From UBA4722 sp041690995 (GTDB lineage Bacteria; Pseudomonadota; Gammaproteobacteria; DSM-16500), in NCBI GenBank assembly GCA_041690995.1, contig JBEPVM010000041.1:1-15795 (forward strand): 15,795 nucleotides of DNA. The letters run 5' to 3'. Made by a program: the position numbers and the translations under genes. This document shows positions 1 to 6,600 of the stretch, one piece after another. Within the stretch, counting starts at the first letter, position 1. Each line of letters starts with the position of its first letter. The notes under the pieces are model-generated. The model was not told where the DNA came from. It saw nothing but the letters and a program-made list of their open reading frames with translations, and made no database searches.

Positions 1-98
1 TGATTGCGCCTATTGCGATGGAAGAAGGGTTACGTTTTGCGATTCGAGAAGGCGGCAAGACAGTCGGTGCGGGCGTTGTCTCTAAGATTCTTGAATAG
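1..98 (+). CDS. tuf: Elongation factor Tu, C-terminal end (partial, first tuf copy)
   Basis: The first 98 bases read in one frame as the last 31 complete codons of EF-Tu plus a TAG stop at 96-98; the rest lies left of the window. The peptide contains PIAMEEGLRFAIREGG and ends GAGVVSKILE, which closely matches the end of beta-barrel domain III in bacterial EF-Tu. EF-Tu is the cytoplasmic GTPase that brings aminoacyl-tRNA to the ribosome. Its position just ahead of tRNA-Trp and secE matches the copy called tufB in E. coli. All four alanine codons here are GCG, the same unusual preference as the tuf start at the right end. No terminator is visible between this stop and the tRNA 34 bases downstream, so the two may share a transcript. 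Confidence 0.97.
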   Translation, partial: IAPIAMEEGLRFAIREGGKTVGAGVVSKILE

Positions 99-132
99 AG
101 TGCCTAGAATAAATTAAGAGTATGAGAAGTGT

Positions 133-208
133 AGGTCAGTAGCTCAATTGGCAGAGCGGCGGTCTCCAAAACCGCAGGTTGGGGGTTCGATTCCCTCCTG
201 GCCTGCCA
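133..208 (+). tRNA. tRNA-Trp (anticodon CCA)
   Basis: This 76-base sequence folds as a complete cloverleaf. The acceptor stem is AGGTCAG with CTGGCCT (one G-U pair), followed by discriminator G and an encoded CCA at 206-208. The D stem is GCTC/GAGC. The anticodon stem is GCGGT/ACCGC around the loop CTCCAAA, with anticodon CCA at 166-168. The T stem is GGGGG/CCCTC around TTCGATT. CCA reads UGG, so this is tryptophan tRNA. It lies between tuf and secE, as in many gammaproteobacteria. With only 34 bases before it and 35 after it, and no clear promoter or terminator in either gap, it is probably cut from a longer tuf or secE-nusG transcript. Confidence 0.98.
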
Positions 209-243
209 CTGAGTGACAAGTGTATTAAAGTTGGGGCAGCACA

Positions 244-648
244 TTGGTAGCATTAAAAGTAATAGAAGGCCAACGCCAGCAAAAAGAACAATCTAAACTA
301 AAATGGGATTGGATAAAATGGCTAGTAGCAGTTGTTTTATTGGGGGCAGGCATAGTTGCTAATTACTATTTTACTTCTCAGCCTTGGCCTTTGCGTTTAC
401 TGGCATGGTTGTTTTTATTAGGTATTGTCACAGCAATTGTGTTGCAGACGTATCAAGGAAAACAAGCGCTCAATTTTGCACGTGAGTCCCGTATTGAATT
501 GCGTAAGGTGGTCTGGCCAACGTATCAGGAAACAGTACAAACAACGCTTTTTGTGGCCGCGATGGTTCTCGTGCTTGCGCTTATTTTATGGGGCATTGAT
601 AGTGTATTAATGTGGCTCATCGGCTGGCTTACTGGACAAAGAGGATAG
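244..648 (+). CDS. secE: Preprotein translocase subunit SecE
   Basis: SecE is the small essential subunit that clamps SecY in the inner-membrane SecYEG channel for protein export. The 134-residue protein shows three hydrophobic segments at about residues 24-43, 50-70 and 101-130, the three-helix gammaproteobacterial form (E. coli has 127 residues). Before the third helix, at about 79-100, is the conserved cytoplasmic amphipathic segment, with ARESRIELRKVVWP and TYQET. The start is a TTG at 244: there is no in-frame ATG or GTG near the N-terminus, and an in-frame TAA lies at 226-228. A weak ribosome site, GGGG at 233-236, sits 7 bases ahead. nusG begins 2 bases after the stop, so the two genes are almost certainly co-transcribed and perhaps translationally coupled. 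Confidence 0.95.
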   Translation: MVALKVIEGQRQQKEQSKLKWDWIKWLVAVVLLGAGIVANYYFTSQPWPLRLLAWLFLLGIVTAIVLQTYQGKQALNFARESRIELRKVVWPTYQETVQTTLFVAAMVLVLALILWGIDSVLMWLIGWLTGQRG

Positions 649-650
649 TG

Positions 651-1211
651 ATGGTGGATGATCAGGCTCAAGCACAACCCAAAAAGCGCTGGTATGTAGT
701 TCATGCGTACTCGGGATTTGAAAACCCTGTCAAACAGGCAATAGAGAATCGTATTCGTACGGAAGGCGTAGCAGATTTGTTTGGCGATATTTTAGTCCCT
801 ACTGAAGAAGTGGTGGAGCTACGCGGTGGACAGAAGCGAAAAAGTGAACGTAAATTTTTTCCAGGCTATGTATTAGTTGAAATGGAAATGAATGATCAAA
901 CGTGGCACTTGATTAAGTCTATTCCTAAGGTGCTTGGTTTTATTGGGGGAACAAGTGATAAGCCTGCGCCTATTACAACTAAAGAAGCGGAAGTGATTCT
1001 GCAACGCGTCCAGGATAGTAGCGACAAACCTAAACCTAAGGTTTTATTTGAAATGGGTGAAGTGGTAAGAGTGATTGATGGGCCGTTTGCAGATTTTAAT
1101 GGCGTAGTTGAAGAAGTGAATTATGAAAAGAATCGTTTGCGTGTAGCGGTTCTTATTTTTGGTCGATCAACTCCAGTGGAGTTGCAGTTTGATCAGGTAG
1201 AGAAAGGTTAA
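651..1211 (+). CDS. nusG: Transcription termination/antitermination factor NusG
   Basis: NusG binds RNA polymerase, suppresses pausing, links it to the leading ribosome through S10, and assists Rho. The protein has 186 residues (E. coli 181). The NGN domain covers about residues 12-120, beginning KKRWYVVHAYSGFE and including the RNA-polymerase-contacting stretch RKSERKFFPGYVLVEM and later GFIGGTSDKPAPI. The KOW domain covers about 134-186 and includes VRVIDGPFADFNGVVEEV. I chose ATG 651; GTG 654 is the next codon and cannot be excluded. The ribosome site AGAGGA (640-645) lies within the last codons of secE. An in-frame start further upstream at 612 would lie inside secE and lacks family support. 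Confidence 0.97.
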   Translation: MVDDQAQAQPKKRWYVVHAYSGFENPVKQAIENRIRTEGVADLFGDILVPTEEVVELRGGQKRKSERKFFPGYVLVEMEMNDQTWHLIKSIPKVLGFIGGTSDKPAPITTKEAEVILQRVQDSSDKPKPKVLFEMGEVVRVIDGPFADFNGVVEEVNYEKNRLRVAVLIFGRSTPVELQFDQVEKG

Positions 1212-1224
1212 AGTTTTAATTAAT

Positions 1225-1258
1225 GGGGAGCTTTGTTGATATCAAAGCGTTTGTACCC
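1225..1258 (+). promoter_or_regulatory. Candidate L1 autoregulatory RNA stem ahead of rplK
   Basis: The 63-base gap between nusG and rplK can fold as GCTTTG (1230-1235) with CAAAGC (1243-1248), a 6-bp stem with a 7-base loop. GGG (1226-1228) can pair with CCC (1256-1258) below it. The two stems are separated by one base on the left and seven on the right, making an asymmetric internal loop. In E. coli and relatives, L1 represses its own operon by binding such a two-stem, asymmetric-loop structure near the rplK start. The position fits that model, but I could not match a defined consensus, so this assignment rests on shape and location only. Confidence 0.35.
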
Positions 1259-1274
1259 GCTTGGGAGAAGAGAG

Positions 1275-1715
1275 ATGGCAAAGAAAAAAGTTAAAGCGTT
1301 AGTGAAGTTGCAAGTGAAGGGTGGAGCAGCTAATCCAAGCCCACCGGTAGGTCCCGCATTAGGCCAGCAAGGCGTTAACATCATGGAGTTTTGTAAACAA
1401 TTTAATGCAAAAACACAAACACCAGAATACCAAGGTAAGCCAATACCTGTTGAGATTACTGTGTATGAGGATCGCAGTTTCACTTTTGTTACCAAGACGC
1501 CCCCTGCGACTTATCTCATTCAAGAAGCTCTTAAACTTGAGAAAGGTAGCAGTACGCCGAATACAGTTAAGGTGGGTAAAATTACCCGTAAGCAGCTTGA
1601 GGCAATTGCCAAGATTAAAATGCCAGACTTAAATGCTGCCGATTTAGCGGCTGCTGTTAGTATGATTGCAGGCAGTGCGCGCAGTATGGGTGTTGATGTA
1701 GAAGGAGGGAAGTAA
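1275..1715 (+). CDS. rplK: 50S ribosomal protein L11
   Basis: L11 forms the base of the stalk of the large subunit, binding 23S rRNA near the GTPase centre where EF-G and EF-Tu act; it is also needed for RelA activation. The 146-residue protein (E. coli 142) has the proline-rich N-terminal segment NPSPPVGPALG at residues 20-30 and NIMEFCKQFNAKTQ after it. The C-terminal rRNA-binding domain includes KMPDLNAADL and ends IAGSARSMGVDVEGGK. The segment after KTPPA (TYLIQEALKLEKG) differs from the more common VLLKKA type. ATG 1275 gives the family N-terminus MAKKKVKA, with GGGAG and GAGAG just upstream; an in-frame start at 1233 would add 14 unsupported residues. It is paired with rplA, 3 bases apart. 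Confidence 0.97.
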   Translation: MAKKKVKALVKLQVKGGAANPSPPVGPALGQQGVNIMEFCKQFNAKTQTPEYQGKPIPVEITVYEDRSFTFVTKTPPATYLIQEALKLEKGSSTPNTVKVGKITRKQLEAIAKIKMPDLNAADLAAAVSMIAGSARSMGVDVEGGK

Positions 1716-1718
1716 GCG

Positions 1719-2417
1719 ATGGCTACATTATCTAAGCGTACGCGCTCTATCAGAGAAAAATTAGTCCCTGGAAAGTTATATTCACCGCAAGAAGCATTTA
1801 CTTTGTTACAAAGTATGACACCTGCCAAGTTTATAGAGAGTATTGAGGTGGCTGCTAATTTGGGAGTGAATGCGCGTAACTCCAATGAAACGATACGTGG
1901 TTCTATTGTACTTCCTAAAGGAACAGGTCGTACTATTCGTGTTGCTGTATTTACGTCATCTACCAATGCGGACATTGCTAAAAAGGCAGGTGCTGATTTA
2001 GTAGGTCTCGAAGATTTAGCTGAAAAAGTGAAAGCGGGTGAAATTGATTTTGATGTTTTGATTGCAACGCCTGATGCAATGCGTATTGTGGGTCAATTAG
2101 GACAGATATTAGGCCCGCGTGGTTTGATGCCTAATCCGAAAGACGGTACTGTGACGCCTGATGTGGCAACGGCTGTGAAAAATGTAAAAGCAGGGCAAGC
2201 CCGTTATCGTACAGACAAAGCAGGTATTGTGCATTGCATGATTGGGAAAATTAATTTCTCTGTGGCGGATTTGACACAAAATTTAGAAGCGCTTTTAGCG
2301 GCGTTAAAAAAAGCGAAACCTAATTCAGCCAAAGGTATTTATTTTAAGAAAGTGACAGTGTCGAGTACCCTGGGCGTTGGATTACAAATAGATATGTCGA
2401 GTGTCGGTGGTTTATAA
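1719..2417 (+). CDS. rplA: 50S ribosomal protein L1
   Basis: L1 forms the mobile arm beside the E site and helps release deacylated tRNA. In many bacteria it also represses its own operon. The 232-residue protein (E. coli 234) begins MATLSKRTRSIREK. It includes RGSIVLPKGTGRTIRVAVF in the first half, GPRGLMPNPKDGTVTPDV in the middle and YRTDKAGIVHCMIGK in the last third, all typical of L1. Its ribosome site GGAGGGA (1704-1710) lies inside the last glycine codons of rplK, whose stop is only 3 bases before the ATG, so translation of L11 and L1 is probably coupled. Confidence 0.97.
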   Translation: MATLSKRTRSIREKLVPGKLYSPQEAFTLLQSMTPAKFIESIEVAANLGVNARNSNETIRGSIVLPKGTGRTIRVAVFTSSTNADIAKKAGADLVGLEDLAEKVKAGEIDFDVLIATPDAMRIVGQLGQILGPRGLMPNPKDGTVTPDVATAVKNVKAGQARYRTDKAGIVHCMIGKINFSVADLTQNLEALLAALKKAKPNSAKGIYFKKVTVSSTLGVGLQIDMSSVGGL

Positions 2418-2422
2418 AATTC

Positions 2423-2513
2423 GACAGGTGAAAGACTTTGTGTAGGTGGTTGGCCACAAGCCAACCCCTGTCAGAGACCGTAGGTGCAAATGCTTAATGA
2501 ATGTTTGCCTACG
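2423..2513 (+). ncRNA. L10-leader type autoregulatory mRNA structure
   Basis: The 130-base gap before rplJ contains a compact structure. GACAGG (2423-2428) pairs with CCTGTC (2467-2472) and encloses the perfect hairpin GGTTGGC (2448-2454)/GCCAACC (2460-2466), whose right arm directly abuts CCTGTC. A second hairpin, CGTAGG-CAAA (2479-2490, with a two-base bulge) against TTTGCCTACG (2504-2513), follows after CAGAGAC. In enterobacteria the L10-(L12)4 complex binds a kink-turn leader at this place and blocks translation of rplJ and rplL. The location, the size and the GACCGTAGG segment agree with that family, but I assigned it by eye, without a covariance search. The leader ends about 35 bases before the rplJ start. 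Confidence 0.8.
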
Positions 2514-2547
2514 CAGATGAGGTGATATTGATGAAGGAGAGAGTAGC

Positions 2548-3078
2548 GTGCCCTTAAATTTAGACGGTAAAAAAAGTATAGTCGCTGAGGCGGCGGAAGT
2601 TGCAAATAAAGCTATATCTGTGGTTGCTGCGAACTATTCTGGTTTAACAGTGGCAGAGATTACGAACTTACGTCAATCAGCGCGTAATACAGGTGTGCAT
2701 ATGCGTGTCATACGTAATACGTTGGCTCGTCGTGCATTTGAGGGAACGAAATTTGCTTGCATGGATCCCATCCTCGTGGGGCCATTGGTCTTGGCATTTT
2801 CGATGGAAGACCCAGGGGCGGCTGCGCGCTTGTTTAGGGATTTTGCTAAAAAGTTTGAAAAACTTGAAGTAAAAGCGTTATCAATTGAGGGTGCGTTATT
2901 ACCCGCAAAAGATTTGGATCGGTTAGCTAACTTGCCAACACGTGATGAAGGGATTGCGTTGTTGATGTCTGTGATGCAAGCGCCGATCACTCAGCTTGTG
3001 CGTACATTAGTTGAACCTCACAGTAAATTGGTACGTACTTTCGCTGCATTGCGTGATCAAAAACAGCAAGCAGCTTAA
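2548..3078 (+). CDS. rplJ: 50S ribosomal protein L10
   Basis: L10 anchors L7/L12 dimers to the ribosome stalk next to L11; the complex recruits translation GTPases. The protein has 176 residues (E. coli 165). It starts MPLNLDGKKSIVAEA and contains MRVIRNTLARRAFEGT, VGPLVLAFSMEDPGAAARLF and IEGALLPAKDLDRLANLPT, all standard L10 segments. The C-terminal helix, about residues 135-170, which binds L12 dimers, reads SVMQAPITQLVRTLVEPHSK and continues to the end; it is about ten residues longer than in E. coli. The start is GTG 2548, with a strong ribosome site AAGGAGAG (2534-2541). The start overlaps a short ORF in another frame (see findings). Expression is probably controlled by the leader upstream. 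Confidence 0.97.
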   Translation: MPLNLDGKKSIVAEAAEVANKAISVVAANYSGLTVAEITNLRQSARNTGVHMRVIRNTLARRAFEGTKFACMDPILVGPLVLAFSMEDPGAAARLFRDFAKKFEKLEVKALSIEGALLPAKDLDRLANLPTRDEGIALLMSVMQAPITQLVRTLVEPHSKLVRTFAALRDQKQQAA

Positions 3079-3124
3079 GTGAGTAATTTATTAAATTTAA
3101 TTTTTAAGTGGAGCGATGAAGATC

Positions 3125-3502
3125 ATGGCCGTAAGTAAAGAAGATGTGTTAAATGCAGTGGCAGCAATGAGCGTAATGGACGTTGTTGATTTAATTAAAA
3201 TGATGGAAGAAAAGTTTGGCGTATCTGCGGCAGCAGCAGTTGCTGTAGCAGCACCTGCGGCAGCGGGTGGTGAAGCGGCAGCTGAGGAAAAAACGGAATT
3301 TAATGTTCATATGATGAAAGCAGGTGACAATAAAATTAATGCGATTAAAGCGATTCGCACCATTACAGGTCTTGGTTTAAAAGAAGCTAAAGATTTGGTT
3401 GAAGCGGCGCCTACTGTTGTGAAAGAGGGTGTTAACAAGGCTCAAGCAGCGGAAATTAAGAAGCAACTGGAAGATGCGGGTGCGACAGTTGAAGTTAAGT
3501 AA
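3125..3502 (+). CDS. rplL: 50S ribosomal protein L7/L12
   Basis: L7/L12 is the multicopy stalk protein that binds EF-Tu, EF-G, IF2 and RF3 and stimulates their GTPase activity. From ATG 3125 it has 125 residues (E. coli 121). Residues 1-33, including VAAMSVMDVVDLIKMMEEKF, form the dimerisation domain that binds L10. Residues about 34-55 are the Ala/Gly hinge. Residues 56-125 are the factor-binding domain with IKAIRTITGLGLKEAKDLVE. I prefer 3125 (MAVSKEDVLNAV) because it matches the family N-terminus. An in-frame ATG at 3116 would add MKI, but GGAG (3110-3113) is only 2 bases from it. The 46-base gap from rplJ is very AU-rich, which may help the high translation this protein needs. Confidence 0.95.
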   Translation: MAVSKEDVLNAVAAMSVMDVVDLIKMMEEKFGVSAAAAVAVAAPAAAGGEAAAEEKTEFNVHMMKAGDNKINAIKAIRTITGLGLKEAKDLVEAAPTVVKEGVNKAQAAEIKKQLEDAGATVEVK

Positions 3503-3551
3503 TTTTTTTTTAACGACAAAGTTGCATTTTTTTGGCTGATGAAGTTGTGAT

Positions 3552-3590
3552 AGCCAGCGGCTTCATGTCGCTGGTTTTTCTCTTTTTTCT
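3552..3590 (+). terminator. Attenuator between rplL and rpoB
   Basis: The 128-base rplL-rpoB gap contains an 8-bp stem, AGCCAGCG (3552-3559) with CGCTGGTT (3569-3576), including one G-U pair and a 9-base loop. It runs into a T-rich tract, TTTTT at 3575-3579 and TTTTTT at 3583-3588. This has the form of an intrinsic terminator. In E. coli a partial terminator at this place lets only a fraction of transcripts read on into rpoBC, keeping polymerase subunits below ribosomal proteins, and I infer the same role here. No good promoter is visible between it and rpoB. T runs at 3503-3511 and 3527-3533 occur upstream without a convincing stem. Confidence 0.8.
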
Positions 3591-3630
3591 GTCTCCAATA
3601 TGTGTATGATCATGCAGGGGTGTTTTAACT

Positions 3631-6600
3631 ATGGGTTCAACATACTCGTTTACTGCGAAAAAACGACTTCGCAAAGGTTGTGGGAAGCATCAAAGTACAA
3701 TCGAAACGCCGCCATTATTGGCGCTTCAACGAGAGTCTTATGGTAAGTTTTTACCAGTCGATGCCACGCTTGCACAGCGTTGTCAGAGTGGCTTACACGC
3801 GGCCTTTAAGTCTGTTTTTCCTATAGTCAGTTTTTCAGGGTATTCTATATTAGAGTATGAAGATTATTCTTTAGGCGAACCTATTTTTGATGTGAAAGAA
3901 TCCAGAGAGCGTGGGGTGACTTACGGCTCTTCATTGCGCGCTAAAGTACGCCTTGTGCATTATGATAAAGAAGCGTCTGGCGAAACAAAAATTGTTAAAG
4001 ATATTAAAGAACAAGAAGTATATATGGGCGAAATGCCCCTGATGACTGAACATGGCACTTTTGTCATTAATGGAACTGAGCGTGTTATCGTTTCTCAATT
4101 GCATCGTTCTCCAGGTGTTTTCTTTGAGCATGATCGAGGTAAGACACATTCTTCAGGAAAACTATTATTTTCTGCACGTGTTATTCCTTATCGTGGTTCC
4201 TGGCTGGATTTTGAGTTTGATCCGAAAGATTGTGTTTTTGTGAGAATTGATCGTCGCCGTAAATTACCCGCAACTATTTTGTTGCGCGCGTTGGGTTATT
4301 CTGTAGATGATATTTTGGCTTTGTTTTTTGAAAATAGTACTTATCATATTCACGGCGAAGAATTTAGCCTGGATTTAATTCCAGAACATTTGCGCGGTGA
4401 AATTTCGCCTTTTGAAGTGAAAAAAGCAGGAAAAGTATTGATTGAAAAAGGTCGTCGCATTACCGCGCGTCATATTCAATTATTAGAAAAAACGGATATC
4501 AAAAAATTAGAAGTGTCCGCAGAATATTTATTAGGAAAAATAATAGCAAAAACAATTATTAACTCACAAACAGGTGAAATCATAGCAAATGCGAATGATG
4601 TAATTACTGCGGATACCATCAGATCGCTTATCTCAGCTAAGATCAAAAAATTTGAGACTTTATATGTCAATGATATTAATCATGGCGCTTATATATCAGA
4701 TACATTGCACATTGATTCAACGACCAATGCATTAGAAGCATTAGTTGAAATTTATCGAATGATGCGTCCAGGTGAGCCGCCTACCAAAGAATCGGCAGAA
4801 GCGTTATTTAAAAATCTCTTTTTCACGCCAGAGCGGTATGATTTGTCTGATGTAGGTCGTATGAAGTTTAATCGTCGCGTAGGTCGTAAAGAAATTACAG
4901 GCTCGGGCGTATTAAGCAAAGATGATATTATTGCTGTGATGAAAACGCTTATTAGCATTCGCAATGGTGAAGGCACTATTGATGATATTGATCATCTTGG
5001 AAATCGTCGAGTTCGTAGTGTGGGCGAAATGACAGAAAACCAATTTCGTGTTGGTTTAGTGCGTGTCGAACGCGCGGTGAAAGAGCGTTTAAGCCTTTCT
5101 GAATCAGAAAATTTAATGCCGCAAGATTTGATTAATGCGAAACCTGTTTCTGCAGCCATTAAAGAATTTTTTGGTTCGAGCCAGTTGTCACAATTTATGG
5201 ATCAGAATAATCCACTGGCTGAAATCACCCATAAGCGACGTGTCTCTGCCTTAGGCCCAGGTGGTTTAACGAGAGAGCGTGCGAGTTTTGAAGTCCGTGA
5301 CGTGCATCCCACGCATTATGGTCGGTTGTGCCCCATTGAAACACCTGAAGGTCCTAATATTGGATTAATTAACTCGCTTGCTGTGTATGCACGTACTAAT
5401 GAATATGGCTTTTTAGAAAGTCCTTATCGTAAAGTCATCAATGGCAAAGTAACGGATGAAGTGGTTTATTTGTCTGCTATTGAAGAAGGTGATTATGTGA
5501 TTGCGCAAGCCAATGCAACACAGGACTCAAAAGGAAAATTAACAGACGCATTTATTTCTGTGCGCAATCGTAATGAATCGATGCTCACTACACCTGATAA
5601 AGTTCAATTTATTGATGTGTCCCCCAAACAAATTGTGTCAGTGGCTGCGGCGTTGATTCCATTTTTAGAGCATGACGATGCAAACCGTGCGTTGATGGGA
5701 TCTAACATGCAACGCCAGGCAGTGCCTACGTTGAGAACCGAAAAGCCATTGGTAGGCACAGGGATCGAGCATATGGTGGCAAAAGATTCAGGCGTTACCG
5801 TTGTTGCGAAACGAGGGGGTGTCATTGACTATGTAGATGCTTCACGTATTGTTGTGCGCGTGAATGATAAAGAAGCGGAATCGGGTAAGACAGGCGTTGA
5901 TATTTATAATCTCACGAAGTATACAAGAACTAATCAAGATACTTGTATCAATCAACGTCCGCTTGTAATACAAGGTGACGTGATTGAGCATGGCGATGTG
6001 TTAGCAGATGGTCAATCTACTGATTTGGGTGAATTAGCGCTAGGACAAAATCTTTTAGTCGCATTTATGCCATGGAATGGATACAACTTTGAAGATTCGA
6101 TTTTAATTTCTGAACGTGTTGTCCAAGAGGATAGATTTACAAGTATCCATATTGAAGAACTGACTTGCATTGGGCGTGATACAAAATTAGGCGTCGAAGA
6201 AATTACGGCAGATATTCCAAATGTCAGCGAGAGCGCGTTAGCAAAATTAGATGAATGCGGTATTGTTTATATTGGAGCGGAAGTTCAGTCTGGCGATATA
6301 TTAGTCGGTAAGGTCACTCCAAAAGGTGAAACACAATTAACACCTGAAGAAAAATTGTTGCGAGCAATTTTTGGTGAAAAAGCCTCTGATGTCAAAGACA
6401 CTTCATTAAGAGTACCCACGGGCATGGAAGGTATTGTTATTGATGTGCAAGTATTTACGCGCGAAGGCGTTGAAAAAGATACCCGAGTCGTTGAAATTGA
6501 GAAAGATGAGTTAGCGCAAGTGAAACAGGATTTAAGTGATGAATTACGTATTCGTGAAAATGATATTTTCCAACGAATTGAAAAATTATTACTGAATCAC

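Noticed and set aside
91..126. Promoter between tuf and tRNA-Trp (TTGAAT with TAGAAT or TATGAG)
   Set aside because: The spacings are about 8 and 24 bases, outside the working range for a sigma70 promoter.
612..650. NusG starting 13 codons upstream, inside secE
   Set aside because: The added residues do not match the family, and ATG 651 follows AGAGGA at the end of secE.
1520..1975. 151-codon open frame on the minus strand across rplK and rplA
   Set aside because: It lies antisense to two certain ribosomal protein genes, has no recognisable domain, and is what constrained coding DNA produces by chance.
2377..2418. Promoter at the end of rplA (TTGGAT with TATAAA)
   Set aside because: Spacing is about 30 bases and no other -35-like box is well placed, although a separate L10 promoter is known in E. 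coli.
3464..3511. Intrinsic terminator from CAACTG/CAGTTG in the rplL end plus the T9 run
   Set aside because: The loop is 16 bases, the stem is only 6 bp, and the T-run starts 11 bases after the stem; the hairpin at 3552-3576 is far better.
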